From CAYPEZ01 sp964409985 (GTDB lineage: Bacteria; Patescibacteriota; Minisyncoccia; Phycocordibacterales; UBA6899), in assembly GCA_964409985.1 (NCBI GenBank), contig CAYPEZ010000009.1:1-25355 (forward strand): a stretch of DNA of 25,355 bases. Reading direction: 5' to 3'. Below, piece after piece: positions 6,698 to 14,439 of the stretch; position 1 is the first letter of the stretch; every line of letters starts with the position of its first letter. The position numbers and the translations under genes are program-made. The notes under the pieces were generated by a model, which was not told where the DNA came from, did no database searches, and was given only the letters and a program-made list of their open reading frames with translations.

Positions 6698-6871
6698 TTA
6701 TTCCTCTTCGAGAATAAAGCTTGAAAAGATCAGGAGGGCGGCGAGGACCCCGTAAACCATGAGCACAACACGTTCCCCAGGCGAGTGTCCACCCGTGAAT
6801 AGTCCGTTCACATACATCGGACCGATCACAGAACCAAGAATAACTCCGAGCCTTTGTAAGAGCACAGTCAC
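6698..6871 (-). CDS. Small two-helix membrane protein, 57 residues
   Basis: I do not recognise a family. The frame starts at a GTG and gives two hydrophobic segments (about residues 3-22, LLQRLGVILGSVIGPMYVNG, and 35-53, VVLMVYGVLAALLIFSSFI) joined by a short loop containing GGHSPGER, ending in EEE. It would sit in the cytoplasmic membrane. Evidence that it is real: a promoter TTTACA, 17 nt, TAGTAT (6930-6902), a Shine-Dalgarno AAGGAAG about 6 nt before the GTG, no competing frame, and a terminator right after the stop. It lies immediately downstream of the PBP2 gene on the same strand but has its own signals, so a role in the envelope is possible but unproven. Confidence 0.7.
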   Translation of the reverse strand: MTVLLQRLGVILGSVIGPMYVNGLFTGGHSPGERVVLMVYGVLAALLIFSSFILEEE

Positions 6872-6901
6872 TGAGTACTTCCTTAGGTGATGACCCGAAT
6901 G

Positions 6902-6930
6902 ATACTACTGCTGAGAATCATTTCTGTAAA
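6902..6930 (-). promoter_or_regulatory. Promoter of the 57-residue protein: TTTACA, 17 nt, TAGTAT
   Basis: TTTACA (6930-6925) and TAGTAT (6907-6902) are 17 nt apart on the minus strand, just after the PBP2 stop codon. The predicted leader of about 24 nt holds the AAGGAAG Shine-Dalgarno. Confidence 0.6.
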
Positions 6931-6936
6931 GCGGAT

Positions 6937-8712
6937 TTATTCCTCAACAGGAAGTGGCGATTCATCAATGTCAATTGGCGTTGTTGTGGCTTCAGTGGAT
7001 GTCGCAACAGGAGTGGTCACAAGCTTTTTCTTCCCAAAATACTCCGGGGTCTCCTCCCCCATCCAATCAATGAGTTGGCGCATGACATATGTCGCACCAA
7101 AGGTATTCCCTTTAATCCCACGCTCCATCACAAGAGCAAAAGCATATCGAGGCTTCTCGTAAGGAAAGAATCCGATCACCCATGAGTTCACACGATTTTT
7201 TGTCACCCCAAGCTCTGCTGTTCCTGTCTTTGCGGCAATGGACACGTATGGATTATTGAGCCCGTTGGCTGTCCCTTCGAGCACCCCCTTGCGCATTCCT
7301 TCGTGAATGGGTGTGAAGTTTGCATCTGGAATATCAAGACGTGTTGTTTCGAGTTGCCAAGATGGAACATCGTGTTCGAGGTGTATCTGAGGGAGCTTCC
7401 CTCTTCCTGCGATGAGTCCTGCCTCTTTAATTGCTTGGAGAGGGGTAATCTGTACTCCATACTGACCAATCGCGGTAAAGTATGTATCTCCAATACGCCA
7501 GGGGTCTCCAGGGAACACGCGGTCTTTCCACTCTGGGTCAGGATAGTTTCCTACCCCCTCACCTCGCAACTCAATACCCGTTGTTGTTCCAAAACCAAAC
7601 ATATTGGCATATTTTTTCAAACGATAAATACCAAGTCCTTTTTGTCCCTGAAAGCCACCACCAAGTTCATAGAAATACACGTTTGAACTCCAAGCAATTG
7701 CCCGACGCATATCAAGGGATCCGTGGGCTTTCCTCCAATCGTTAAATTGAGTGTACGCCCCAGGGAGGAACGGGTTTGGGACACGAATTGATCCTGAGGA
7801 GTAAATCTCCGTCCAGGGCGTAATAATCCCTTCCGTGAGCCCTCCTAGGGCGACTATAGGCTTTACGATCGATCCAGGAGCATACAGACCTGCAACAGCG
7901 CGGTGAAGGAAGGGCTTCGCTTCGTCTGTGTTGTATTTAGCGATTTGAACGGTATTGGTTCCAGCAGTCATGATATTCGAATCAAATTCTGGATAACTCG
8001 TAAGCGCAATGAGCTCTCCTGTTGTAATGTCGACAATCCCTCCTGCTCCGCCAGTAAATCCCCGATCTTGTGACACTGATTGTATTGTTTCGAAAAGTTT
8101 CTCTTGAATGCGAGCGTCAATACCTAGTGTAATAGTTTCTCCATTCTCAGGGCGCTCCATCACATTCTCGCTGGTGACTTTTCCAAGTGCATCCGTTTCA
8201 ATAATTTGAATGCCTCGTGATCCGGATAATCGATCGTGGAATGCCGCCTCTATCCCCGCTGGGGCCTCATATTCTGTTCGAAAATACACACCCTTATTGT
8301 CTGTTTTGGGATAATGGAGAAAGCCGAGGAGATGACTAAAGCCCCCACGAGACGTATACGCCCTACCAAGAAAGTCGCTCCCCTCTGTTGGAGTATTCCA
8401 AGCAAGCTCTTCTCCCTCACGGTCAACGATAAGTCCACGGGCAGGAAATAAAATGGCGTGCTTTAAGCGATTTGATTCTGCCTGATCACTCCACGATGCG
8501 CCCTGAACGACCTGAAGAAATGTTACCTTAGAAACAAGGACGCACCCAAGGAGAAGAAAGAGCCCGCCAAAAAAAAGAATCGTACGCTGCTCAATGGGAC
8601 GCTCTATCCGTCCTTCAAACTGGGCAGTGTCAAACTCAGGAAGATTACTTGAATCCAAGAAAATCTCATCGAGGGCAACGTCCTCACTTTGGTCTTTTCG
8701 CCGTTTTGCCAT
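6937..8712 (-). CDS. mrdA: Penicillin-binding protein 2 (peptidoglycan transpeptidase)
   Basis: Class B penicillin-binding protein of 591 residues that cross-links peptidoglycan during side-wall elongation with MreB/MreC. A single membrane segment (about 45-63) follows a hydrophilic N-terminus. A dimerisation domain comes next, with the family box ARGLIVDREGEELAWN at about 91-106. The transpeptidase motifs are all present: SxxK as S281-I-V-K284, SxN as S342-S-N344, and KTG at 495-497. The tail is Thr/Pro/Glu-rich. It is the last gene of the mreB-mreC cluster, 35 nt after the small mreD-position gene, and an extended -10 TGG TAGCAT 11 nt before the ATG suggests it also has its own promoter. 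No rodA is seen in the window. Confidence 0.95.
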   Translation of the reverse strand: MAKRRKDQSEDVALDEIFLDSSNLPEFDTAQFEGRIERPIEQRTILFFGGLFLLLGCVLVSKVTFLQVVQGASWSDQAESNRLKHAILFPARGLIVDREGEELAWNTPTEGSDFLGRAYTSRGGFSHLLGFLHYPKTDNKGVYFRTEYEAPAGIEAAFHDRLSGSRGIQIIETDALGKVTSENVMERPENGETITLGIDARIQEKLFETIQSVSQDRGFTGGAGGIVDITTGELIALTSYPEFDSNIMTAGTNTVQIAKYNTDEAKPFLHRAVAGLYAPGSIVKPIVALGGLTEGIITPWTEIYSSGSIRVPNPFLPGAYTQFNDWRKAHGSLDMRRAIAWSSNVYFYELGGGFQGQKGLGIYRLKKYANMFGFGTTTGIELRGEGVGNYPDPEWKDRVFPGDPWRIGDTYFTAIGQYGVQITPLQAIKEAGLIAGRGKLPQIHLEHDVPSWQLETTRLDIPDANFTPIHEGMRKGVLEGTANGLNNPYVSIAAKTGTAELGVTKNRVNSWVIGFFPYEKPRYAFALVMERGIKGNTFGATYVMRQLIDWMGEETPEYFGKKKLVTTPVATSTEATTTPIDIDESPLPVEE

Positions 8713-8723
8713 ACTTCACTCGT

Positions 8724-8732
8724 ATGCTACCA
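8724..8732 (-). promoter_or_regulatory. Extended -10 (TGG-TAGCAT) for mrdA
   Basis: TGG TAGCAT on the minus strand ends 11 nt before the PBP2 ATG. The -35 is poor (TGTAGA at 17 nt). It would give a leader of only a few nt. Confidence 0.45.
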
Positions 8733-8747
8733 CAATCTTGCGATCGT

Positions 8748-9005
8748 CTACAAACGCAAGATGCGACGAAGGACGGAAGCGAGAAAGAGGAGCAATGCTG
8801 CTCCAAAAAATACGGGAAAAGGAAACGGGAATTGCCATCCCCCTACGCCATACAACAGTTCAAACACAAACCCACCGACGAGCAATTCCCAGTACCCTGG
8901 GGTTCGTAACGCATACACAAATCCAAAAAAAAGAAAAAGAGGCGCAACCCCAAGAAGAAGGAAGAAAAGGAGAAGCCCATCAATATACAAACGAAGATTA
9001 TTCAT
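8748..9005 (-). CDS. Small membrane protein in the mreD position
   Basis: An 85-residue, very hydrophobic protein with about three membrane segments (roughly 9-34, 42-58 and 65-82) separated by short loops (LRTPGYWE, GGWQFPFP) and a basic end RRILRL. The ATG at 9005 overlaps the mreC stop by 8 nt, a typical coupled junction, and mrdA follows after 35 nt. MreD in model bacteria occupies exactly this place but is about twice as long, with five or six helices. I see no diagnostic MreD motif, so this is either a strongly shortened MreD or an unrelated protein that replaced it. Confidence 0.7.
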   Translation of the reverse strand: MNNLRLYIDGLLLFFLLLGVAPLFLFFGFVYALRTPGYWELLVGGFVFELLYGVGGWQFPFPFPVFFGAALLLFLASVLRRILRL

Positions 9006-9807
9006 ACGATACCGGAGCAAGATCGATAATAACAGAATCGAGCTCTGTCATGTTTACAGGGAGGCGCAAATACAGGGTCGTGATTCCTGTTTTTTCATCA
9101 ACGAGAACACGTTCAACTACCCCCAAGAATTCTTCAACGGACCCCTGAACACGGACCTCGTCCCCCTCAGCAATATCAGTATTTTTGGGAAGTTCTATGC
9201 GATAATTTCCCCCACCAACCCCATGAGCAACTGCGGGTATGCGTGAAGATCCAACAATGACATGCTTTGTTACCCCTGGGGACGAATACAGTTGGGCAAT
9301 CGCTGATGATGGCAGAACTTCAGTAATCGTTCCGACAACAAATCCCCCGTCAACAATAACTTTTGCTCCAGTAAAGATCCCTGTATCTGCTCCAGTATCA
9401 ACAACAAGCGTGTCGTACGGAGAGAAATTCGGTGACGCAAGCACATAAGCAAGGAGGAGTGCATCAGTACTCGATGCACGGTGGAGCACACTGGCCAAGA
9501 GATCTCTCTCGCGTCTAAGAGACTCTGTTCTCCATTCTTCTGCTCGTAGTGACTCTATTTCATGACGCAAACGCATGTTTTCCTCTGCAAGAGAAGCACG
9601 TGAAAATACGCTAGGAAGCAACACTTGTGTTCCATGCTTTATCATTTTTCCTAACGACCAGACCGGGGCGGCAATGGACAGTGAAAACGCCCGCAATGGA
9701 ACACGTAACGGAGTGATGAGAAGAAGAGCAAGGACAGCAAAGAGGATGGGAAGGAAAAGAGCATTCTCTCTTTGTCCTCTCGAGTTACCGAGGGGCAATC
9801 GCATCAT
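8998..9807 (-). CDS. mreC: Rod shape-determining protein MreC
   Basis: MreC links the cytoplasmic MreB filaments to periplasmic wall enzymes including PBP2. From the ATG at 9807 it has 269 residues, a normal MreC length: a short cytoplasmic N-terminus, one membrane helix (about 15-33, LFLPILFAVLALLLITPLR), a coiled-coil stretch (about 70-100, rich in Glu, Arg, Leu), and the two beta-rich domains, including YDTLVVDTGADTGIFTGAKV and FVVGTITEVLPSSAIAQLYS, characteristic of MreC. The start overlaps the end of mreB by 23 nt; an adjacent ATG at 9804 is equally possible. The frame continues upstream through mreB, but that longer start would put the membrane helix mid-protein and is rejected. Confidence 0.93.
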   Translation of the reverse strand: MMRLPLGNSRGQRENALFLPILFAVLALLLITPLRVPLRAFSLSIAAPVWSLGKMIKHGTQVLLPSVFSRASLAEENMRLRHEIESLRAEEWRTESLRRERDLLASVLHRASSTDALLLAYVLASPNFSPYDTLVVDTGADTGIFTGAKVIVDGGFVVGTITEVLPSSAIAQLYSSPGVTKHVIVGSSRIPAVAHGVGGGNYRIELPKNTDIAEGDEVRVQGSVEEFLGVVERVLVDEKTGITTLYLRLPVNMTELDSVIIDLAPVSYE

Positions 9808-10834
9808 CGTATTCAAGGAGGACTTCGCGGAAGTCATCGAGATTTTCAATAATAAGTCCTGTTCCACGGACAACAGCGGTAAGTGGATCGTCAGACACCA
9901 CAACAGGAAGCTTGAGTGTCCGAGCAAGAAGGTCAGTGAGGCCCGGAATGAGCGCTCCTCCCCCTGTAAGCACGAGCCCACGATGCATCACATCCGAGAG
10001 AATCTCAGGAGGGGTTGTTTCAAGAACCTCTTTTGCTCCATCAACAAGTAGTGCAACAGAGGGGCCAATCGCCTCGCGAATATCCGCATCTGTAAGAACC
10101 ACCTCACGCGGAAGACCCGAGACAAGATCACGGCCACGAATAGATGCCTCCTTAGGCTCACCAAGTTTCTGGGCTGAGCCAATTTTAATCTTCACTTCTT
10201 CTGCAGTGCGTTCTCCTATCAAAATTTTAAACTCGTCGCGAATATACGAAATGATATCGGTATTAAAACGATCACCTGCAACTTTGAGATTTTTTGAATT
10301 CACAACACCTCCCAGTGAAATGACAGCAATATCGCTCGTTCCTCCGCCGATATCAATGATCATACTTCCTACAGGCTCTTTCACTGGAAGACGAATTCCT
10401 ATCGCTGCAGCCATGGGCTCCTCAACAATGTAGACTTCTCGTGCACCAGCATTCATTGTTGCATCACGGACAGCTCGCGCCTCAACGTTTGTGATTCCAC
10501 TCGGGACACCCACAACAACACGTGGACGTCCGCTTTTTTTTGAAATCGTTTGGGCTTTCCCGACAAAGTGTGCGAGCATTTCCTCAGTCACTTCGAAATC
10601 TGAGATGACTCCATCAACGAGGGGGCGAATAGCGACGATGTGTGCGGGCGTTCTTCCAAGCATTTGCTTCGCATCGTTTCCCACTGCGACTACGCGGTTA
10701 GTTTTTTGATTAAGGGCAACGACCGAAGGCTCGTTGATAATGATGCCGTGGTCGCGTAAATACACCAGGGTATTTGCCGTTCCCAAATCAATGCCGATAT
10801 CGGCCGAAAACATGGCTCTCCATTTCTCAAACAT
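9785..10834 (-). CDS. mreB: Rod shape-determining protein MreB (operon copy)
   Basis: Actin-like ATPase of 349 residues forming membrane-bound filaments that guide wall synthesis. It starts MFEKWRAMFSADIGIDLGTANTLVYL, the standard MreB beginning, with the phosphate-1 loop IDLGTANT. It continues with VGVPSGITNVEARAV, the EEPMAAAIG helix, the phosphate-2 loop IDIGGGTSDIAVISLGG, and the adenosine loop LVLTGGGALIPGL. Two upstream in-frame ATGs exist, but one lies inside the -10 box, so the start at 10834 is preferred. It heads the mreB-mreC-(mreD position)-mrdA cluster. A second mreB lies at 16145-17158 on the same strand. There is no Shine-Dalgarno. Confidence 0.96.
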   Translation of the reverse strand: MFEKWRAMFSADIGIDLGTANTLVYLRDHGIIINEPSVVALNQKTNRVVAVGNDAKQMLGRTPAHIVAIRPLVDGVISDFEVTEEMLAHFVGKAQTISKKSGRPRVVVGVPSGITNVEARAVRDATMNAGAREVYIVEEPMAAAIGIRLPVKEPVGSMIIDIGGGTSDIAVISLGGVVNSKNLKVAGDRFNTDIISYIRDEFKILIGERTAEEVKIKIGSAQKLGEPKEASIRGRDLVSGLPREVVLTDADIREAIGPSVALLVDGAKEVLETTPPEILSDVMHRGLVLTGGGALIPGLTDLLARTLKLPVVVSDDPLTAVVRGTGLIIENLDDFREVLLEYDDAIAPR

Positions 10835-10850
10835 AGACGATATTCTAGCC

Positions 10851-10879
10851 ATTCTATAGGAGAGCGGGCTTAGGGTCAA
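10851..10879 (-). promoter_or_regulatory. Promoter of the mreBC cluster: TTGACC, 17 nt, TAGAAT
   Basis: TTGACC (10879-10874) and TAGAAT (10856-10851) with 17-nt spacing on the minus strand. The -10 is 16 nt before the chosen mreB ATG, giving a leader of about 10 nt. Confidence 0.65.
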
Positions 10880-10907
10880 AGAGAAAAAAATTGACGAACT
10901 AAAGCTT

Positions 10908-12161
10908 TTATTTTGAAAGTATTGAGATAATATCTTCTTGATTCAACAACTGAGAAGCGGTATCTGTCCGTTTTTTGTATTCACACTTCCCTTGCGCAAG
11001 AGTTTTCTGAGATATCACAATGCGGTGCGGAATCCCAATAAGGTCGGCGTCGGCAAACTTTGCCCCCGGACTCAAAGAACGATCATCGTAGAGAACTTCA
11101 ATCCCTTTTGCTGCGAGCTCCGCATAGAGTGCGTCTGCTTCTTTGACTACCTGAGCGTCATCTGGCTGGAGAGAAAGGAGATGCACACAAAATGGCGCTA
11201 CTGACTCTGGCCACACAATCCCTTTATCGTCAGAAAGCGTCTCGACGATTGTTCCAAGAAGTCGTCCGGGGCCAATACCATAAGAGCCCATGATTACCGT
11301 CTGCTTCTTCCCTTCTTGATCAAGATATACGAGATCAAATGCGTCTGAGAATTTTGTTCCAAGTGAAAAAATATTTCCCACCTCTACTGCTTTTTTGGAA
11401 ACAAGGTCAGCTCGCGATACTCCAAGATCGGCAAGAACATCCTCAGTGAGTACTTCTTCATTGATCGCGATCTTCTTTCCTTCATGCACATAAATAGTGT
11501 CTTCGCCAGCATCAGTAAGTGTCTGAAACTCGTGAGAATATTTTGAAAACGTCCCACCGGAGGCAAACGTCACATATGTGGTTGCACCTAGACCCACACG
11601 GTCAAATACTCGAATATACGCCTGTTTTGCTTTTTCATAAAAATCTTGATGCTCAGCTTCCGTTCGCGAGAAAGAATAGAGATCTTTCATCACAAACTCT
11701 CGTCCACGCATCACGCCACTCTTGGCCCGTTTTTCATTACGAAACTTGGTCTGAAACTGATACACAGAAAACGGAAGATCACGGAAGGATTGAATGAAGT
11801 CGCGAAGCATGTTCGTGATAGGTTCTTCGTGGGTGAACGCTAGCCCAAGATCAGCGCCGCTCTCAAGCTTTGTTTTAAACCAATTATCGACAACATCACT
11901 TGACCAACGATGCGTCTTTCCCCACACTTCTGGGTTTTGGAGCGCGGTCATGACGATTTCCTGCCCTCCAATTGCATTCATTTCTTCACGAATAATGCCA
12001 ATGATTTTGTTAAAGACCCGTAGTCCGAGTGGAAGAAAAGCGTACGCCCCAGCCATTTCCTTGTAGACATATCCACCTCGAATGAGGAGTTGGGCGTTCT
12101 TAGACACTTCATCCTTTGGAGCCTCCTTTCGGGTTTTCGTAAAAAGCTGTGTTTGTCTCAT
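10908..12161 (-). CDS. proS: Prolyl-tRNA synthetase, short form without editing insertion
   Basis: Class II synthetase of 417 residues charging tRNA-Pro. It shows the bacterial-type N-terminus (NAQLLIRGGYVYKEMAGAYA), motif 2 with FRNEKRAKSGVMRGREFVMK, the 'KDLYSF' extension, motif 3 (GSYGIGPGRLLGTIVE) and a C-terminal anticodon-binding domain. Standard bacterial ProRS has about 570 residues because an editing domain (INS, YbaK-like) of roughly 180 residues is inserted between motifs 2 and 3. Here that space holds only a short linker, so mischarged Ala-tRNA-Pro would not be edited in cis. The ATG at 12161 lies exactly 7 nt after TGATACAAT, suggesting a leaderless mRNA; the frame continues upstream to 12392 but that part has no homology. 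Confidence 0.95.
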   Translation of the reverse strand: MRQTQLFTKTRKEAPKDEVSKNAQLLIRGGYVYKEMAGAYAFLPLGLRVFNKIIGIIREEMNAIGGQEIVMTALQNPEVWGKTHRWSSDVVDNWFKTKLESGADLGLAFTHEEPITNMLRDFIQSFRDLPFSVYQFQTKFRNEKRAKSGVMRGREFVMKDLYSFSRTEAEHQDFYEKAKQAYIRVFDRVGLGATTYVTFASGGTFSKYSHEFQTLTDAGEDTIYVHEGKKIAINEEVLTEDVLADLGVSRADLVSKKAVEVGNIFSLGTKFSDAFDLVYLDQEGKKQTVIMGSYGIGPGRLLGTIVETLSDDKGIVWPESVAPFCVHLLSLQPDDAQVVKEADALYAELAAKGIEVLYDDRSLSPGAKFADADLIGIPHRIVISQKTLAQGKCEYKKRTDTASQLLNQEDIISILSK

Positions 12162-12168
12162 GGGGGTC

Positions 12169-12177
12169 ATTGTATCA
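12169..12177 (-). promoter_or_regulatory. Extended -10 (TGA-TACAAT) for proS
   Basis: TGA TACAAT on the minus strand ends 7 nt before the proS ATG, so transcription should begin at the start codon itself. The -35 is weak (CTGGCG). Confidence 0.6.
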
Positions 12178-12204
12178 AAGTTCTCCAGCGTCGCCAGGGC
12201 CTCA

Positions 12205-12232
12205 TTGACAGGGATGCCGAACGTGCCATGAT
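12205..12232 (+). promoter_or_regulatory. Promoter for the 12263 gene: TTGACA, 16 nt, CATGAT
   Basis: A perfect TTGACA (12205-12210), a 16-nt spacer ending in TGC, and CATGAT (12227-12232). The leader of about 24 nt contains GGAG 7 nt before the GTG start. Confidence 0.5.
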
Positions 12233-12262
12233 GGGGAGAGGAGCACTTTTTGGAGTAATCTC

Positions 12263-12709
12263 GTGGAAGCGTATGCTGAACTAAAGTTGTGGCTGAGTCC
12301 TGAAATGGCACATAGGTATGATGAGGTGTTCGACACGTATAACCAAGACGAAGAAAAGTTTTCTCATGCTGCTCTTCGTGCATTGGCAACACTCATGGAG
12401 AGTCAAGATGATCTCCTTAAAACAGAAATTCTTAATGCTGTTTCAGATTTTTTCGAAGAAGCCTGTGACCAAGAGCCACCAGAAGAAGTCGAGCGTATTG
12501 TCTTTCTTGACTCTCCAACATATCAATGGACTGAAATGCTTGCGGGTCGCATGGAGATTGAACCGGAGTTTGTCTTTTTTGTCAGCGTGATCGCTCTTTC
12601 AGAAATGATGTCGATCATCAAGCGACAACCTGATGCGTCTCTTCGCACGTACCCTACAACGACATTTCTTCGGCACATTATTACGAAAACACCTCAGTCA
12701 CTGAACTGA
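12263..12709 (+). CDS. Uncharacterised acidic 148-residue protein
   Basis: I do not recognise this protein. It starts with GTG, supported by GGAG seven nt upstream. It is acidic and apparently all-helical, with repeated Glu/Asp-rich segments (YDEVFDTYNQDEEKF, DFFEEACDQEPPEEVERIV) and a hydrophobic helix near residues 103-116 (FVFFVSVIALSEMM) that may be buried and not membrane-spanning. No signal peptide and no metal motif are seen; there is a single Cys. It is divergent from proS (101 nt between the starts) and convergent with rseP, and its stop codon lies inside a hairpin terminator. Its own promoter, Shine-Dalgarno and terminator mark it as a stand-alone gene. Confidence 0.75.
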   Translation: MEAYAELKLWLSPEMAHRYDEVFDTYNQDEEKFSHAALRALATLMESQDDLLKTEILNAVSDFFEEACDQEPPEEVERIVFLDSPTYQWTEMLAGRMEIEPEFVFFVSVIALSEMMSIIKRQPDASLRTYPTTTFLRHIITKTPQSLN

Positions 12710-12719
12710 GGTGTTTTTT
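12686..12719. terminator. Two-way terminator between the 12263 gene and rseP
   Basis: AACACCTCAG pairs with CTGAGGTGTT around an 8-nt loop, followed by a T run on the plus strand and, on the minus strand, by TTTTCG. The stem overlaps the stop codon of the plus-strand gene and lies just after the end of rseP. Confidence 0.82.
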
Positions 12720-12722
12720 CTT

Positions 12723-13832
12723 TTAGAGTTTCACAATATCGTGATACGTAATGATGAGCATCAGAAGAAGAAGAAAAACAAAGCCAATGGTATTCACCCT
12801 TCCCTGCAGAACCGGAGAAATAGGACGGCGAAGAATGCCCTCAAGAACAATGAACGCAAGTCGCCCACCATCAAGAGCGGGAAAAGGCAGTAAATTGATA
12901 ATTGCGAGATTTATGGAAATGAGTGCAGAAATAAAAAGAATCGGAACAAGCCCTACAGCAGAAGCGTCATCGACGATTTTGACAAGGCCAACTGGACCGG
13001 TCACTTGAGTGAGGTCAGCAGCGCCACGAAAAAGATTGCCAAAAAAACTTAAGAGTCCTTTTGCCGTAAGAACCGTAAAATCCCACGTGCGAAGAAATGA
13101 TTCCTTTCCTCCCTCGAGAACGTCATAATGGACCGTGCCCGCAATATCGAGTACCACACCAATAGCAGGAGTGTTTGTTGCTTGAGGATTAAGGCCATAT
13201 CGCGGAGCAACTGTCAGTGTTTCTACTTCAGTGTTTCGAAAGACCCTGAGAGTGAGCGTAGACGTCCCGTGGGCGGACACAAACCCAGGGAAACCTCCAA
13301 CACGCACAAGGTCCGCAGGAAGAATAGATTTCTTTTCGGTAGAGACGTCGAGGATACGATCTGCGGCTTTGAGCCCTGCGAGGTCTGCAGGTGAATCCTT
13401 GAGTACTTCGGTAATATAAAGCTTTGGATTCTCGAGTGTTTTATCCTGAGGAAGATCGTAGGCAGATGCGGTCACCCCAAGGACAAACGAAGTCCAGAGG
13501 AGTCCCCAAGCGAGAAGCCAGTTCATCACCACTCCGGCAACAACAACAAGGGCTTGAACCCATCGAGGTTTTGCAATAAAACTCCTCTTGCGATCAGGAC
13601 TCTTTGGATCAACATCTGCTGGATTTTCTCCAAAGATTTTTACATATCCACCAATTGGAAGCAGATTGAATGCATACGTCGTCTCCCCTCTTTTTATACC
13701 AAACAGTTTTGGAGGAAAGCCAAAAGCAAATTCATCCACACGGATACGAAAGAGTTTTGCCACGAGAAAGTGCCCAAGCTCATGGATGAGGACAAGGACA
13801 AGGAGAATGACGATAAAAATAACGATCGACAT
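12723..13832 (-). CDS. rseP: Site-2 zinc metalloprotease, RseP family
   Basis: Intramembrane protease of the M50 family, 369 residues, which in model bacteria cuts anti-sigma factors and leftover signal peptides inside the membrane. The zinc site HELGH is at residues 17-21 in the first membrane helix, and the third zinc ligand is in ALDGGR at about 319-324 (Asp 321). One PDZ-like domain lies between (about residues 125-210, with LKDSPADLAGLKAADRILDV). Four membrane segments are visible, the last at the C-terminus (GFVFLLLLMLIITY). It starts 9 nt after frr, so the two are likely co-transcribed. No sigma or anti-sigma gene is in the window, so its substrate is unknown; signal peptide clearance is a reasonable guess given lepB. 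Confidence 0.95.
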   Translation of the reverse strand: MSIVIFIVILLVLVLIHELGHFLVAKLFRIRVDEFAFGFPPKLFGIKRGETTYAFNLLPIGGYVKIFGENPADVDPKSPDRKRSFIAKPRWVQALVVVAGVVMNWLLAWGLLWTSFVLGVTASAYDLPQDKTLENPKLYITEVLKDSPADLAGLKAADRILDVSTEKKSILPADLVRVGGFPGFVSAHGTSTLTLRVFRNTEVETLTVAPRYGLNPQATNTPAIGVVLDIAGTVHYDVLEGGKESFLRTWDFTVLTAKGLLSFFGNLFRGAADLTQVTGPVGLVKIVDDASAVGLVPILFISALISINLAIINLLPFPALDGGRLAFIVLEGILRRPISPVLQGRVNTIGFVFLLLLMLIITYHDIVKL

Positions 13833-13841
13833 GATAATAGA

Positions 13842-14393
13842 TTACCCTTCGATGTCTTTTTGCTTCTTGTCTGCGAGCGTTTCAAGTGTCGCATTCAGAT
13901 CATCAACGTGCTTTTGGAGTGTATCTCGTCCTTTGAAAAATCCGTCTTCAGAGATGACGCCATCTTGTTTTTCTTTTTTGAGAATATCGAGAACGGCCTC
14001 TCTCTCTTTTCTCAGCGTGATACGTGCCTCTTCAAGTTTTTCTTTGAGAAGCTTCACAACCTGCGCACGACGCTCGCTCGTGAGATCCGGAGAAATGAGT
14101 CTAATCCCGGCATCATCCGCAGTCACCGAAAGTCCAGTATTGGCTAAGCGAATCGCTTCTTCGATTGCTTTCATCTGGCTCTTGTCAAATGGTACGATGC
14201 GCAATGTTTTTGGGTCTTCAATAGAAATGTTTGCAACATGAGAGACTGGCATTGCCGAACCGTACGCATTGACGGTAATTGCATCAAGAATTGCCTGTGA
14301 TGCGCGTCCGGTGCGCAAAAGCGACAACTCCTTCTTGAGCCACTCTTCAATTTCCTTACCGCGTTTTTGAAAGACTGAAAAATCGTATGCCAT
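13842..14393 (-). CDS. frr: Ribosome recycling factor
   Basis: RRF, 183 residues (family about 185), splits the post-termination ribosome with EF-G. The three-helix domain I and beta-rich domain II are recognisable: LLRTGRASQAILDAI and VNAYGSAMPV near the start, SIEDPKTLRIVPFDKS in domain II, then LISPDLTSERRAQVVKLLKE, matching the family 'P-x-L-T-x-E-R-R-x-x-L-V-K' region, and DGVISEDGFFKGRDTLQKH near the C-terminus. An extended -10 TGG TAGAAT ends 9 nt before the ATG, predicting a nearly leaderless mRNA. rseP follows after 9 nt, and the delta-prime-like gene lies upstream on the same strand. Confidence 0.97.
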   Translation of the reverse strand: MAYDFSVFQKRGKEIEEWLKKELSLLRTGRASQAILDAITVNAYGSAMPVSHVANISIEDPKTLRIVPFDKSQMKAIEEAIRLANTGLSVTADDAGIRLISPDLTSERRAQVVKLLKEKLEEARITLRKEREAVLDILKKEKQDGVISEDGFFKGRDTLQKHVDDLNATLETLADKKQKDIEG

Positions 14394-14402
14394 ATGAGGG
14401 CT

Positions 14403-14411
14403 ATTCTACCA
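14403..14411 (-). promoter_or_regulatory. Extended -10 (TGG-TAGAAT) for frr
   Basis: TGG TAGAAT on the minus strand ends 9 nt before the frr ATG. No -35 is recognisable at 16-18 nt. There is no Shine-Dalgarno in the gap. Confidence 0.55.
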
Positions 14412-14439
14412 TAGCAAGGAAGTAGCACGCACCTGTGTT

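Noticed and set aside
9815..9825. AAGGAGG-like sequence at the mreB/mreC junction
   Set aside because: It lies on the plus strand while mreB and mreC run on the minus strand, so it cannot act as their Shine-Dalgarno.
9912..10433. Plus-strand open frame (173 codons) inside mreB
   Set aside because: Antisense to conserved mreB sequence, low-complexity composition, no ribosome binding site.
13588..14241. Plus-strand open frame (217 codons) across rseP and frr
   Set aside because: It spans the opposite strand of two conserved genes and their junction; Ser/Phe-rich shadow frame.
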